In this document: piece by piece, positions 1 to 10,246 of the stretch
Layout: every line of letters starts with the position of its first letter
Numbering within the stretch: position 1 is the first letter of the stretch
DNA from: Ornithinimicrobium sp. CNJ-824
GTDB taxonomy: Bacteria; Actinomycetota; Actinomycetes; Actinomycetales; Dermatophilaceae
Length of the DNA: 64,000 nt
Direction of reading: 5' to 3'
NCBI RefSeq assembly: GCF_001942405.1
Contig: NZ_MKKA01000004.1
Location: 1-64,000, forward strand
Translations under genes and position numbers: made by a program
The notes under the pieces: model-generated
The model's input: the letters and a program-made list of their open reading frames with translations, nothing else
What the model was told of the DNA's origin: nothing
Databases searched by the model: none

Positions 1-131
1 AGGGCAGGTTACTCACGTGTTACTCACCCGTTCGCCACTAATCCACCCAGCAAGCTGGGCTTCATCGTTCGACTTGCATGTGTTAAGCACGCCGCCAGCG
101 TTCGTCCTGAGCCAGGATCAAACTCTCCGAT
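1..131 (-). rRNA. rrs: 16S ribosomal RNA, 5' end only
   Basis: Reading the minus strand from about 131 leftwards gives the near-universal 16S start (GAGAGTTTGATCCTGGCTCA at 127-108), followed by the conserved ACGAACGCTGGCGGCGTGCT segment and the AACACATGCAAGTCGAACG segment. The gene continues beyond the left edge, so only about 130 of roughly 1,520 nt are present. The exact mature 5' end is uncertain by a few bases. The rRNA operon is transcribed in the same direction as the ribosomal protein block to its right. Confidence 0.97.
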
Positions 132-435
132 AAAAACCAAAACTCTTACCAAAGAATCCAGTTTCCTGACAAACAAACCACCACGCCCCACCGGGGGGCA
201 GGAACGCGATGGCCAAACAAATACATGGCATCAATAAACTGACACGCTGTTGAGTTCTCAAGAATCGGACACACACCACCAGAAACCCACACAACCGTGC
301 AAGCCTCATCCGGGGCAACCTCTCCAGCCTACCCGATCTGCGCTCCACCTCCAAATCCGCTCTGCGGACGGGATGAGGTGGGGGGAGACCAAGGGGCTGG
401 TCCGCCGCTCCGCTTGCGCGGTGCGGCGAGGGGAT
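132..435 (-). promoter_or_regulatory. rRNA operon leader (precursor and antitermination region)
   Basis: The transcribed spacer between the rrn promoter and 16S contains no credible gene. It is less GC-rich than its neighbours (the stretch around 130-260 has many A/T runs), holds a TTGAGTTCTCAA near-palindrome at 250-261 and a CCCCACCGGGGGG hairpin near 185-198. Such leaders normally carry boxA/boxB-type antitermination and RNase III processing elements; I infer that role but cannot assign each box. The remaining 466-585 shows nothing I recognise. Confidence 0.6.
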
Positions 436-465
436 ACATTACACAGACCGAGCGGCCAGGTCCAA
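436..465 (-). promoter_or_regulatory. Probable rrn promoter
   Basis: On the minus strand a -35 element TTGGAC (465-460) and a -10 element TAATGT (441-436) are separated by 18 bp, about 300 nt upstream of the 16S start. The same TTGGAC/18 bp layout is seen upstream of rpoB, which supports a housekeeping sigma promoter. Further upstream rrn promoters may lie in 466-585 but none is clear. Confidence 0.6.
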
Positions 466-585
466 ATCGGACCTGCGGACCCGGAGCGGGAGCGCAGGTC
501 GGCGGGGACGAGGATCGGTCCCGGGCGAGCGTTCCCGCAGGTCAGCCGCCCTCATGGGCCGCGCCCTCGGCCGGTGGCCGGCAGC

Positions 586-1569
586 TCAGGACCCTGCGCG
601 CACCGTGATGCCGACCTTCCCGCGGACGTCCCCCGAGGCGAGGTGCGCGAGCGCGTCGGCGGTGCGCTCCAACGGATACGTGCTGTCCACCGCCGGGCGC
701 AGTCCGGCCGTCTCCACGAAGCGGCACAGCCCACGGAGCTCGTCCAGGGTGCCCATGGTCGACCCCACCACACGGAGCTGCTTGAAGAAGATCTTCGTCA
801 GCTCGGCCTTCTCAGGCGCATCGCCTGAGGTCGCACCGCAGATCACCACGGTGCCGCCCGGCCGGAGCGCGTTGATCGAGTGCGACCACGTCGCGGCGCC
901 GACGCTCTCGAGGACGGCGTCCACCCGCTGCGGCAGCCGCTCCCCGCTCTCGAAGGCACGTGCGGCGCCGAGCTCGACGGCCGCCCTGCCCTTCTCCTCG
1001 TCCCTGCTGGTCACCCACACGGTCAGGCCGGCAGCGGACCCGAGCTGGACGAGCGCGGTCGCCACCGCGCCCCCGGCCCCCTGGACCAGCACGGTGTCCC
1101 CCGGACGGACCCCGGCGTTGCGGAAGAGCATGCGGTAGGCCGTGAGCCAGGCCGTGGACAACGCCGCCGCCTCGACGGGTGACAGGTGGGCCGGCATGGG
1201 GGCCCAGCTTCCGTCGGGGACGGCCACCTGCTCGGCCAGCGTCCCCTGGTGCAGCTCCGAGAGCAGGGTCCGGCGCGGGTCGAGGGTGATGTCCCCGGTC
1301 CAGCCGGGGGTCCCGGAGATCACCGGCAGCACCACGACCGGCCCGTCCTCGGGGTGGTCCGCCACGGCGTCGCACCCCAGGGTCATCGGCAGCCGGTCCG
1401 CCGGCAGGCCCACGCCCTTGAGCGACCACAGGTCGTGGTGGTTCAGGCCCGCGGCGACGACGTCGAGCACCGTCCACCCGGGTCGGGCCTCCGGTTCGGG
1501 CCGGTCCCCCACCACGAGCCCGCTCAGGGGGTCCTCGGCGTTGATGGCGTCGACGTAGGCAGCCAGCAT
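586..1569 (-). CDS. Zinc-independent alcohol dehydrogenase / quinone oxidoreductase family protein
   Basis: A 327-residue medium-chain dehydrogenase/reductase. The GroES-like half carries AAGLNHHDLWSLKG (about residue 38) and GCDAVAD (about 65); the Rossmann half carries the NAD(P) loop LVQGAGGAVA (about 160) and a C-terminal RGKVGI motif typical of the quinone reductase branch. I see no structural-zinc cysteine cluster, so it is probably a zinc-free NAD(P)H:quinone or enal reductase; the substrate cannot be told. The ATG at 1569 is preferred over a further upstream start because it sits 10 nt after the truA stop and matches the family N-terminus. It is likely co-transcribed behind truA. It lies just upstream of the rrn operon. 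Confidence 0.85.
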   Translation of the reverse strand: MLAAYVDAINAEDPLSGLVVGDRPEPEARPGWTVLDVVAAGLNHHDLWSLKGVGLPADRLPMTLGCDAVADHPEDGPVVVLPVISGTPGWTGDITLDPRRTLLSELHQGTLAEQVAVPDGSWAPMPAHLSPVEAAALSTAWLTAYRMLFRNAGVRPGDTVLVQGAGGAVATALVQLGSAAGLTVWVTSRDEEKGRAAVELGAARAFESGERLPQRVDAVLESVGAATWSHSINALRPGGTVVICGATSGDAPEKAELTKIFFKQLRVVGSTMGTLDELRGLCRFVETAGLRPAVDSTYPLERTADALAHLASGDVRGKVGITVRAGS

Positions 1570-1579
1570 GGCCCCCAAC

Positions 1580-2446
1580 CTAGCGTGCGTCGCCTCCCGA
1601 CCGGTGGACCGGTCCCCGCAGGGCCCGGGCCTCGTCGGCACGGGACTCCAGCCCCTCCCGGGTGGACGGGTAGTCGATCTGCTCCAGGCACAGCCCGTGG
1701 GCGGGCATCACCTGCACGCCCGGGTCGCGCACCCGGCCGTCCAGCACCTCGCGCGGCCAGGCCCCTGACCGCCGCCCCTCCCCCACCGGGACCAGGCCCC
1801 CGACGAGGGCCCGGACCATGCTGTGGCAGAAGGCGTCCGCCACGAGGGTGGCCCGGACCGTCCCGTCGGCCTCGCGCGTCCAGTCGAAGGACTTCAGCTG
1901 GCGGACCGTGCTCGCCCCCTCGCGCGGCCGGCAGTAGGCGGCGAAGTCGTGCAGCCCCACGAGCGTCTCGGCCGCCGCGGCCATCGCGTCGACGTCCAAC
2001 GGTCGTCGCCAGACCACGGTGTCCCGCCGCCTCAGGGGGTCCAGACGCGGCGGGTCGTCGCAGATCCGGTAGGTGTACCGGCGCCCCGTCGCGGAGAAAC
2101 GCGCGTCGAACACCGCCGGCACCTCCGCCGCCCGCCGGACGACGACATCGGGGGGAAGCACCCCACGGAGCCTGCTCACCAGGGCCTCCGACGGCGTCCG
2201 TCCAGACCGCCCCGGGACCGCCGCCCACGCGTGGGGATCCACGTCCAGGTGGCAGACGGACCCGCGCGCGTGCACCCCGGCGTCCGTGCGTCCCCCTACG
2301 GTCAGCCGGACGTCGGGAGCGCGCAGCACGGTGGCCAGGGCCCGACCGAGCTCGTCCTCGACCGTCCGGCGACCGGGCTGACGGGCCCAGCCGGAGAAGT
2401 CCGTCCCGTCGTAGGCCAGATCGATCCTGATGCGCACGCGTCCCAT
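1580..2446 (-). CDS. truA: tRNA pseudouridine(38-40) synthase TruA
   Basis: 288 residues, normal for TruA, which converts uridines 38-40 in the anticodon stem-loop of many tRNAs to pseudouridine. The N-terminus RIRIDLAYDGTDFSGWARQP is diagnostic, and the catalytic aspartate is D55 in GGRTDAGVHA. The C-terminal half contains HNF-like and FCHSMVRALVG motifs of the family. It follows rplQ on the same strand after a hairpin, an arrangement common in actinobacteria where truA trails the alpha operon, so expression may be partly by read-through. Confidence 0.96.
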   Translation of the reverse strand: MGRVRIRIDLAYDGTDFSGWARQPGRRTVEDELGRALATVLRAPDVRLTVGGRTDAGVHARGSVCHLDVDPHAWAAVPGRSGRTPSEALVSRLRGVLPPDVVVRRAAEVPAVFDARFSATGRRYTYRICDDPPRLDPLRRRDTVVWRRPLDVDAMAAAAETLVGLHDFAAYCRPREGASTVRQLKSFDWTREADGTVRATLVADAFCHSMVRALVGGLVPVGEGRRSGAWPREVLDGRVRDPGVQVMPAHGLCLEQIDYPSTREGLESRADEARALRGPVHRSGGDAR

Positions 2447-2476
2447 CCTGCCCTGCCCTTCTCCTCGGGACGACGA

Positions 2477-2509
2477 AGGCCGCCCACCCCGGATCGGGAT
2501 GGGCGGCCT
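2477..2509 (-). terminator. Hairpin terminator or attenuator after rplQ
   Basis: Arms 2477-2491 and 2495-2509 pair over 15 bp with a single mismatch and a 3-4 nt loop, located between the rplQ stop and the truA start. It has no strong U-tract, as is usual in high-GC genomes. It probably ends most alpha-operon transcripts while allowing some read-through into truA. Confidence 0.65.
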
Positions 2510-2544
2510 CGAGGTCGCACGTCAGCGCGGGGAGGGGACGGACC

Positions 2545-3249
2545 TCACTTGGAGGTGTCGTCCTCCTCGGTCGCGTCGGCGGCGGGCTCCTCGGCGTCGT
2601 CGGCGCCGCCGGAGACCATGGCGGCCTCGGTGGTGTCGTCGGCCGTCTCGTTCTCGCTCACCTCGGCGACCTCACCGGCCGCGGCGACGTCCGCGCCCTG
2701 CTCGGCGGCGCTGTCCGCGGCCTCCACCTCGGCCTGGGTCTGCTCGACCTCGGCGGCGTCGTCGGTGGTGGGCTCCTCCGCCGCCAGCTCGGCGTCGGTG
2801 ATCGCCGCAGCGTCGGCCTCGGCGGCCTTGCGGTCCTTGGCGGACCGCTTGGTGGCGCCCTCGGCCTGGGTCACGACCGCCTTGCGGGCGACGGGCTCCC
2901 GGACCAGCTCGATCACGGCCATCGGAGCGTTGTCGCCCTTGCGGGGGGCGATCTTGGTGATCCGGGTGTAACCGCCCTCGCGGTCGGCCATGTCCGGGGC
3001 GATCTCGGTGAACAGGCGGTGCACGACCCCCTTGTCCCGGATGGTGCTCAGGACCTTGCGGCGGTTGTGCAGGTCACCGCGCTTGGCGAAGGTCACCAGG
3101 CGCTCGGCCAGCGGCCGGAGGCGGCGTGCCTTGGGCTCGGTGGTGGTGATCCGGTCGTGCTCGAACAGGGCGGTCGCCAGGTTCGACAGCATGAGGCGCT
3201 CGTGGGCGGCTCCGCCGCCGAGGCGCGGGCCCTTCTTGGGTGCAGGCAT
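2545..3249 (-). CDS. rplQ: 50S ribosomal protein L17 with long acidic tail
   Basis: 234 residues. Residues 1-120 are a standard L17 ([20 protein letters not shown], then [20 protein letters not shown]), a protein placed near the exit of the peptide tunnel. The remaining ~110 residues are an Ala/Glu/Asp-rich, low-complexity extension; extended L17 tails are known in actinobacteria, but typical bacterial L17 is about 120-130 residues. The ATG at 3249 is chosen because the family N-terminus starts there, preceded by a GGAG-type site. It is the last gene of the alpha operon, 31 nt after rpoA. Confidence 0.96.
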   Translation of the reverse strand: MPAPKKGPRLGGGAAHERLMLSNLATALFEHDRITTTEPKARRLRPLAERLVTFAKRGDLHNRRKVLSTIRDKGVVHRLFTEIAPDMADREGGYTRITKIAPRKGDNAPMAVIELVREPVARKAVVTQAEGATKRSAKDRKAAEADAAAITDAELAAEEPTTDDAAEVEQTQAEVEAADSAAEQGADVAAAGEVAEVSENETADDTTEAAMVSGGADDAEEPAADATEEDDTSK

Positions 3250-3280
3250 GAGAATGACTCCTGGGGTGAAAAATGCGGTA

Positions 3281-4303
3281 TCAGTACTGCTCGTCCTCGA
3301 CGAAGGCGGCGTCGCCGTCGTCGTCGTAGGACCCGTCCTCGTAGGAGCTCGCACCCTCGAACCCGGGCGGGCTGTCCTTGAGCGCCAGGCCCATCTCGGC
3401 CAGCTTGTCCTTGACCTCGTCGATGGACTTGGCGCCGAAGTTGCGGATGTCCAGCAGGTCCGCCTCGCTGCGGCCGACGAGCTCGCCCACCGAGTGGATG
3501 CCCTCGCGCTTGAGGCAGTTGTAGGAGCGGACGGTCAGGTCCAGCTCCTCGATCGGCAGCGCCAGGTCGGACGCCAGCGCGCCGTCCCCGGCGGAGGGAC
3601 CGATCTCCACGCCCTCGGCCTCGGTGTTGAGCTCACGGGCCAGGCCGAAGAGCTCCACCAGGGTCTTGCCGGCCGAGGCCATGGCGTCGCGGGGGCTGAT
3701 CGAGCTCTTGGTCTCGACGTCGACCACGAGGCGGTCGAAGTCGGTGCGCTGCTCGACACGGGTGGCCTCGACCTTGTAGGTCACGGCCAGGACCGGGGAG
3801 TAGATCGAGTCGACCGGGATCCGGCCGATCTCCTGCTCTCCGGACTTGTTCTGCTGGGCCGAGACGTAGCCACGACCGCGCTCCACGGTCATCTCGATCT
3901 CGATCGTGCCGGACTCGTTGAGCGTGGCCAGGTGCAGGTCGGGGTTGTGCACCTCGACCCCGGCGGGCGGGGCGATGTCGGCGGCGGTGACCGCGCCGGC
4001 GCCCTGCTTGCGCAGGTACATCACGACCGGCTCGTCGTGCTCGCTGGAGACGACCAGGCGCTTGAGGTTGAGGATGATCTCGGTGACGTCCTCCTTGACC
4101 CCGGGGATCGTGGAGAACTCGTGCAGCACGCCGTCGATCCGGATGCTGGTCAGCGAGGCGCCCGGGATGCTCGAGAGCAGGGTCCGGCGCAGGGAGTTGC
4201 CGAGGGTGTAGCCGAACCCGGGCTCGAGCGGCTCGATGGAGAACCGGGAGCGGGAGTCGGTGACGACCTCCTCGGAGAGGATGGGGCGCTGTGCGATGAG
4301 CAC
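3281..4303 (-). CDS. rpoA: DNA-directed RNA polymerase subunit alpha
   Basis: 340 residues. The N-terminal dimerisation domain (about 1-230) includes [20 protein letters not shown], needed for assembly with beta and beta'. The C-terminal domain (about 255-320) has [19 protein letters not shown], which contacts UP elements and activators. A short Asp/Tyr/Glu-rich tail ends the protein. It sits in the conserved rpsM-rpsK-rpsD-rpoA-rplQ order. No frame problem is seen. Confidence 0.98.
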   Translation of the reverse strand: MLIAQRPILSEEVVTDSRSRFSIEPLEPGFGYTLGNSLRRTLLSSIPGASLTSIRIDGVLHEFSTIPGVKEDVTEIILNLKRLVVSSEHDEPVVMYLRKQGAGAVTAADIAPPAGVEVHNPDLHLATLNESGTIEIEMTVERGRGYVSAQQNKSGEQEIGRIPVDSIYSPVLAVTYKVEATRVEQRTDFDRLVVDVETKSSISPRDAMASAGKTLVELFGLARELNTEAEGVEIGPSAGDGALASDLALPIEELDLTVRSYNCLKREGIHSVGELVGRSEADLLDIRNFGAKSIDEVKDKLAEMGLALKDSPPGFEGASSYEDGSYDDDGDAAFVEDEQY

Positions 4304-4352
4304 TGTTCATGTCCTTTCCACGGGCGACCGCTATATGACGCCTCGTGAGTCC

Positions 4353-4442
4353 GCCGGCCCGAAGAGCCGGCTGTCGGGACCGCCTCGGTCCGTGGTCCCG
4401 ACGGCGAGGGGGCAGGTATGACGAGGGACGCCATACCTGCCC
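4353..4442 (-). other. Three consecutive hairpins in the rpsD-rpoA spacer
   Basis: The 171 nt between rpsD and rpoA hold three inverted repeats: 4353-4358/4366-4371 (6 bp), 4373-4381/4394-4402 (9 bp) and 4410-4420/4432-4442 (11 bp, GGGCAGGTATG arms). They may act as an attenuator, an mRNA processing site or an S4-responsive element. Only the pairing is seen; the role is inference. Confidence 0.5.
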
Positions 4443-4474
4443 GCTCAGGTGTCCCGGGGGCGGGCCCCCGGGGA

Positions 4475-5083
4475 TCAGTTCTTCGAGTAGAGCTCGACGA
4501 TCAGCTGCTCGGTGAGGATCGTGTCGATCTGCTCACGGGTGGGCAGCTGGTGGATGAGGATCGTCAGCGAGCCGGGCAGCACCTTCATCCAGGCCGGGAC
4601 CGGGCGGTCGCCGTAGGTCTCGCGGGCCAGCTGGAAGGGGAAGGTCTCCACCGACTGCGGGCGGACCTCGATGATGTCGTACTTCTCGACGCGGTAGGAC
4701 GGGACGTCCACCCGGCGGCCGTTGACCATGAAGTGGCCGTGGGTCACCAGCTGGCGGGCCGCACGACGGGTGCGGGCCAGACCGGCGCGGTAGACCACGT
4801 TGTCGAGGCGGGACTCGAGGATGACGAGCAGGTTGGCACCGGTCTTGCCGGGGCGGCGCGCGGCCTCCTCGTAGTACCGACGGAACTGCTTCTCCATGAC
4901 GCCGTAGGTGAAGCGGGCCTTCTGCTTCTCCTGCAGCTGGGTCAGGTACTCCTTCTCCTGCGACCGGCGGCGGCCGTGCTGCCCCGGGGGGAAGGGACGC
5001 AGGTCGAAGTTCTTGTCGCCGCCGACGAGGTCGACCTTGAGCCGGCGGGACTTCTTGGTGATGGGTCCGGTGTAACGGGCCAT
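4475..5083 (-). CDS. rpsD: 30S ribosomal protein S4
   Basis: 202 residues, the usual actinobacterial length. It starts [15 protein letters not shown] and has the RNA-binding S4 domain around residues 90-150 ([20 protein letters not shown], then [15 protein letters not shown]). S4 nucleates assembly of the 30S body and in several bacteria represses its own operon. No N-terminal zinc cysteines are present, so it is the C-minus form. The frame is intact. Confidence 0.98.
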   Translation of the reverse strand: MARYTGPITKKSRRLKVDLVGGDKNFDLRPFPPGQHGRRRSQEKEYLTQLQEKQKARFTYGVMEKQFRRYYEEAARRPGKTGANLLVILESRLDNVVYRAGLARTRRAARQLVTHGHFMVNGRRVDVPSYRVEKYDIIEVRPQSVETFPFQLARETYGDRPVPAWMKVLPGSLTILIHQLPTREQIDTILTEQLIVELYSKN

Positions 5084-5110
5084 GTCTGTTTACCTAGATC
5101 CTTCCGGGGC

Positions 5111-5515
5111 TCAGTTGCGGCGCTTCTTGGGCGGGCGGACGCCGTTGTGCGCCTGGGGCGTCACGTCGTTGATCGTCCCGACCTCCAGGCCGGCGGCGGT
5201 CAGCGAACGGATGGCCGTCTCGCGGCCCGAGCCCGGACCCTTGACGAAGACGTCCACCTTGCGCATGCCGTGCTCCATCGCACGACGGGCGGCGGCCTCG
5301 GCAGCCATCTGCGCGGCGTAGGGGGTCGACTTGCGCGATCCCTTGAAGCCGACCTGGCCCGAGGAGGACCAGGCGATGACGGCCCCGGTGGGGTCGGTGA
5401 TGGTGATGATGGTGTTGCTGAACGTGCTCTTGATGTGGGCGTGCCCGACGGCGACGTTCTTCTTCTCCTTGCGGCGCACCTTGCGCGCGCCGGCCTGACG
5501 GCTCTTGGGGGGCAT
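5111..5515 (-). CDS. rpsK: 30S ribosomal protein S11
   Basis: 134 residues beginning [20 protein letters not shown], with the family motifs [15 protein letters not shown] and the C-terminal [19 protein letters not shown]11 lies on the 30S platform near the E site. It is 109 nt downstream of rpsM and 27 nt upstream of rpsD, in the normal alpha-operon order. Confidence 0.98.
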   Translation of the reverse strand: MPPKSRQAGARKVRRKEKKNVAVGHAHIKSTFSNTIITITDPTGAVIAWSSSGQVGFKGSRKSTPYAAQMAAEAAARRAMEHGMRKVDVFVKGPGSGRETAIRSLTAAGLEVGTINDVTPQAHNGVRPPKKRRN

Positions 5516-5624
5516 TGTCTCTCCTGACGAGGAAGCTGTTCTCTAGGCGTGGGGCCAACGGGCCGGACACGGGGTCCGGGGCGCAGCCCCAGCGGGGGCA
5601 GTCGGGGGCAGGGCCCCCGACCGG

Positions 5625-6002
5625 TTACTTGCCGGCCTTCTTCTTGCCGGCGACGGTGCGCTTGGGGCCCTTGCGGGTCCGCGCGTTGGTCTTCGTGCGC
5701 TGACCGTGCACCGGGAGGCCGCGGCGGTGCCGCATCCCCTGGTAACTGCCGATCTCCACCTTGCGGCGGATGTCGGCGGCCACCTCACGGCGCAGGTCGC
5801 CCTCGAGGCGGTAGGCGCCCTCGAGGTGGTCACGCAGAGCGACCAGCTGCTCCTCCGTCAGGTCCTTGACGCGGGTCGACGGGTCCACACCCGCGGCCGC
5901 CAGCGTCTGGTCGGCGCGGGTGCGGCCCACGCCGAAGATGTAGGTGAGGGCGACCTCGACGCGCTTGTCGCGCGGGAGGTCGACACCGATGAGTCGTGCC
6001 AT
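5625..6002 (-). CDS. rpsM: 30S ribosomal protein S13
   Basis: 125 residues. The start at 6002 gives [20 protein letters not shown], the normal family N-terminus; an in-frame upstream ATG would add 18 unrelated residues and is rejected. The helix-two-turn-helix region [14 protein letters not shown] and the basic tail [15 protein letters not shown] that reaches the P-site tRNA are present. The 213 nt between it and rpmJ contain no gene. Confidence 0.97.
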   Translation of the reverse strand: MARLIGVDLPRDKRVEVALTYIFGVGRTRADQTLAAAGVDPSTRVKDLTEEQLVALRDHLEGAYRLEGDLRREVAADIRRKVEIGSYQGMRHRRGLPVHGQRTKTNARTRKGPKRTVAGKKKAGK

Positions 6003-6215
6003 GTGGCAGATGCTCCTAGGAATCGTGCGAGAGTCTGGTGCAGCACCGGTCCGCATCCTCTGAAGTGGGCCGGAGCCCGCGGTCCCCGGCTCTCGCGGCC
6101 GGGGGTGACGTCCCGTGTCGACGGGGGTCGGGTGCTGCTTGCTGCTTCGGTATGAAGTTGTGTCGCTCTTCTCGACGTGGCGGGAAGCCCTGCGAGCCGT
6201 GCGGTCGTGCTCTGC

Positions 6216-6329
6216 TCAGCCCTGGCGCTGCTTGTGGCGCAGGTTGTCGCAGATCACCATGACCCGGCCGTGGCGGCGGATCACCTTGCACTTGTCGCAG
6301 ATCTTCTTCACGCTCGGCTGAACCTTCAT
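6216..6329 (-). CDS. rpmJ: 50S ribosomal protein L36 (zinc form)
   Basis: Only 37 residues, starting [20 protein letters not shown]. The C-x2-C at residues 11-14, a third Cys in VMVICDN and a His in LRHKQRQG form the zinc ribbon, so this is the zinc-binding C-plus paralogue. It lies between infA and rpsM in the canonical order. Confidence 0.97.
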   Translation of the reverse strand: MKVQPSVKKICDKCKVIRRHGRVMVICDNLRHKQRQG

Positions 6330-6417
6330 GGCCTGCCTGCTTTCGGATCTTCGGGTGGTGGATGTGGTGCGGGTGCAGCGGGGCCCGTCCCTGCCGTGAC
6401 CGGCAGGGCCCGGGACG

Positions 6418-6639
6418 TCAGCGGTAGCGGAAGACGATGCGTCCACGGGTGAGGTCGTACGGGCTGAGCTCCACCACGACCCGGTCCTCGGGGAGGATCC
6501 GGATGTAGTGCTGACGCATCTTCCCGGAGATGTGGGCCAGCACAACGTGTCCGTTGGTCAGCTCCACCCGGAAGTTCGCGTTCGGAAGGGCTTCGACTAC
6601 CGTGCCCTCGATCTCGATGACGCCGTCCTTCTTCGCCAT
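6418..6639 (-). CDS. infA: Translation initiation factor IF-1
   Basis: 73 residues, exactly the usual size, forming a single OB-fold: [20 protein letters not shown] at the start and [12 protein letters not shown] at the end. IF-1 occupies the A site during initiation and assists IF-2 and IF-3. The start at 6639 is chosen from the invariant N-terminus; the 25 codons upstream in frame are unrelated. A candidate promoter is 56 nt upstream, so infA may begin the alpha-operon transcript. Confidence 0.97.
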   Translation of the reverse strand: MAKKDGVIEIEGTVVEALPNANFRVELTNGHVVLAHISGKMRQHYIRILPEDRVVVELSPYDLTRGRIVFRYR

Positions 6640-6694
6640 GTCCTCCACTTTTCGCGTGACTGCACTGCGTCGACCCAGTCCGGGCCGACGCACC

Positions 6695-6725
6695 ATCGTA
6701 CGGGAACCGGGCAAGGGAAGGCCAA
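6695..6725 (-). promoter_or_regulatory. Possible infA / alpha-operon promoter
   Basis: On the minus strand TTGGCC (6725-6720) and TACGAT (6700-6695) are spaced by 19 bp, in the 111 nt gap between map and infA. The -10 element is good, the spacer is slightly long. Support is from sequence only. Confidence 0.4.
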
Positions 6726-6750
6726 TCCGCCCGGCGGACGGGCAGGGCGG

Positions 6751-7617
6751 TCAGTCGGCGAGCGGGGCGAAGGGGGCCCCGCGGGCGCGCAGCTGCTCCT
6801 CGCCGCCGTCGTGCGCGGTCAGCACCCACAGCCCGGCGTCGGTGACGGCCACCGTGTGCTCCCAGTGCGCGGCCCTGGACCCGTCGGTGGTGACGACCGT
6901 CCAGTCGTCGTCCAGCGTGCGGGTCTCGATCGTGCCGAGCGTGACCATCGGCTCGACGGCGAACGTGGCTCCGGAGGGCACGGTGGGGCCGGTCGAGGTC
7001 ACGGCGTAGTTCGGGACGTGGGGGTCCATGTGCATCTGCCGGCCGATCCCGTGGCCGACGTAGTCCTCGAGGATCCCGTAGGCGGACACCCCCTGGTCGG
7101 CGCGCCGCGGGAGGGCCGACTCGACGGCCGCCTCCACGGCGTCGCCCACGGCATACAGCCGGCCTCCGGCGCGCAGGGCGGCGATCCCGTCCCACAGGGC
7201 GTCCTCGGTGTCGTCCATGAGGGCGAGGTCCTCGGGCCGCCCCCGGTCCCGTCCACCGACGACGAGGGTGATCGCGGCGTCGCCGTGCCACCCGTCGACG
7301 ATCGCGCCGCAGTCGACCGAGAGCAGGTCACCCTCCCGAAGGACCCGCGACCCCGGGATCCCGTGCACGACCTCGTCGTTGACCGACGTGCACAGGCTCC
7401 CCGTGAAGCCGTGGTAGCCGAGGAAGCTGGGCTGGGCGCCGGCGGAGCGGATGAGCTCCTCGGCGGCGGCGTCGAGCTCGCCGGTGCTGACCCCGGCGGC
7501 CGCACGTCCGCGGACGAGGGCGAGGGTGTCGGCCACGACCAGCCCGGCGCGACGCATGGCGCGCAGCTGGTCGGGCGTCTTGGCCTCGATGGAGGAACGA
7601 TGACGGAAGAGCGACAT
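6751..7617 (-). CDS. map: Methionine aminopeptidase, type I
   Basis: 288 residues. It removes the N-terminal methionine from nascent proteins using two divalent metals. All five ligands are visible in order: Asp in CGAIVDG, Asp in WHGDAAIT, His in GHGIGRQMH, Glu in FAVEPMV and Glu in HWEHTVAV. No extra N-terminal zinc-finger domain is present. It follows adk by 16 nt and precedes infA, as in many Gram-positive spc/alpha clusters. Confidence 0.97.
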   Translation of the reverse strand: MSLFRHRSSIEAKTPDQLRAMRRAGLVVADTLALVRGRAAAGVSTGELDAAAEELIRSAGAQPSFLGYHGFTGSLCTSVNDEVVHGIPGSRVLREGDLLSVDCGAIVDGWHGDAAITLVVGGRDRGRPEDLALMDDTEDALWDGIAALRAGGRLYAVGDAVEAAVESALPRRADQGVSAYGILEDYVGHGIGRQMHMDPHVPNYAVTSTGPTVPSGATFAVEPMVTLGTIETRTLDDDWTVVTTDGSRAAHWEHTVAVTDAGLWVLTAHDGGEEQLRARGAPFAPLAD

Positions 7618-7633
7618 CGGGTGGCGCCGCGGG

Positions 7634-8211
7634 TCAGGACCGGCCGGCGGAGGAGGGCAGGACCGCCTCGATCCGCGCGGTGACCTCCTCGACGGTCCCC
7701 ATGCCGTCGACCACCCGGAGCAGCCCCCGGTCGCGGTAGACGGCCGCCAGGGGGGCGGTCTCCTCGGCGTAGATCCGCATCCGTTCCCGGATGACGTCCT
7801 CGGTGTCGTCGGCCCTGCCCTGCTCCTGCGCCCGCGCCAGCAGCCGCCCGACCACCTCGTCGGTGTCCACGGTCAGCTCGACCACGGCGTCCAGGGCGGT
7901 GCCCTGCTCGGCCAGCATCGCGTCCAGGGCCTCGACCTGGCCGGTCGTGCGCGGGTACCCGTCCAGGAGGAACCCCTGGGCGGCGTCGGGCTCGGCGAGG
8001 CGGTCCCGCACGATGGCGTTGGTGATCTCGTCCGGGACGTAGCCGCCGGAGGCCGTGATCTCCTTGACCTGCAGCCCCAGCGGCGTCTCGTTCTTGATGT
8101 TGGCGCGGAAGATGTCGCCGGTCGAGATGGCCGGGACGCCGTGGGCGGCGGACACCAGGGCGGCCTGGGTGCCCTTGCCGGCACCGGGAGGACCGAGCAT
8201 GATCAGACGCA

Positions 8212-8212
<1 letters not shown>
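7634..8212 (-). CDS. adk: Adenylate kinase
   Basis: 192 residues. The P-loop MLGPPGAGKGTQAAL is at residues 5-19, the AMP-binding region has ISTGDIFRA and LLDGYPRT, and the LID is of the short type (ARAQEQGRADDTEDVIRER) without zinc cysteines. It interconverts ATP + AMP and two ADP. Its ATG overlaps the secY stop by one base (TGATG), which suggests translational coupling. Confidence 0.98.
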
Positions 8213-9537
<1,325 letters not shown>

Positions 9538-9678
9538 AGGGAGGGTCCTCCTGTGGTCCCCGGGGCACGTCGTGCCCGGGGGCGGACTGGCGCCGGGTGC
9601 GGGCGTGATCGCCGACGACGATAACACCCGGCGCTGGGGGTGGGAACGGCCGGACCGGGGCGCCCGGCCCGCCGAACG

Positions 9679-9719
9679 CGTCGGGCCCCGGGCCGCTGAC
9701 AGCGACTCGGGGCCCGACG
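9679..9719 (-). terminator. Hairpin between rplO and secY
   Basis: Perfect 12-bp arms (CGTCGGGCCCCG at 9679-9690 and CGGGGCCCGACG at 9708-9719) enclose a 17-nt loop, 53 nt beyond the rplO stop. It could end spc-operon transcripts ahead of secY, or act as a processing site. Confidence 0.6.
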
Positions 9720-9771
9720 TGTGGGGGGCGGAGCGATCGAGGTCGCCCCGCGGTTCCCCGCGGGGAAAGGC

Positions 9772-10244
9772 TCAGGCCTCGGTGGCGCTGCCGCCGGCGG
9801 CCTCGATCTTCGCCCTGGCCGAGGAGCTGAACCGGGTGGCGGTGACGTCGACCTTCACGTCGATCTCGCCCTCCCCCAGCACCTTGACCGGCTGGTTCTT
9901 GCGGACCGCACCGCGGGCCACGAGGTCCTCGACGGTCACGGTCCCGCCCTGGGGGAACAGGGCCGCGATGTCGGCGACGTTGACGACCTGGAAGGTCGTC
10001 TTGAACGGGTTCTTGAACCCGCGCAGCTTCGGCAGCCGCATGTGCATGGGCGTCTGGCCACCCTCGAAGGTCTCGGGCACCTGGTAGCGGGCCTTGGTGC
10101 CTTGGTGCCACGACCGGCGCTCTTGCCCTTGGACGCCTCGCCACGCCCCACGCGGGTGCGGGCGGTGCGGGCCCCCGGGGCGGGGCGCAGGTGGTGGACC
10201 TTCAGCGCGGCGCCACCCTCGGTGGGCTTCGTGCTGTCAGCCAT
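9772..10244 (-). CDS. rplO: 50S ribosomal protein L15, frame broken by an 8-bp tandem duplication
   Basis: The N-terminal part (10244 leftwards) reads [20 protein letters not shown] and continues to KSAGRGTKA; the C-terminal part is in another frame and reads [20 protein letters not shown] onward to a normal end. At 10092-10107 the octamer CCTTGGTG occurs twice in tandem; removing one copy restores [17 protein letters not shown], the expected L15 sequence. L15 organises 23S rRNA late in 50S assembly. A true null is possible in some bacteria but unlikely here, so an error in the sequence is favoured. Restored length would be 154 residues. Confidence 0.9.
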
Positions 10245-10246
10245 GG

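Noticed and set aside
9772-10244. rplO as a pseudogene
   Set aside because: The neighbouring genes show many likely sequencing indels, and both halves are perfectly conserved.
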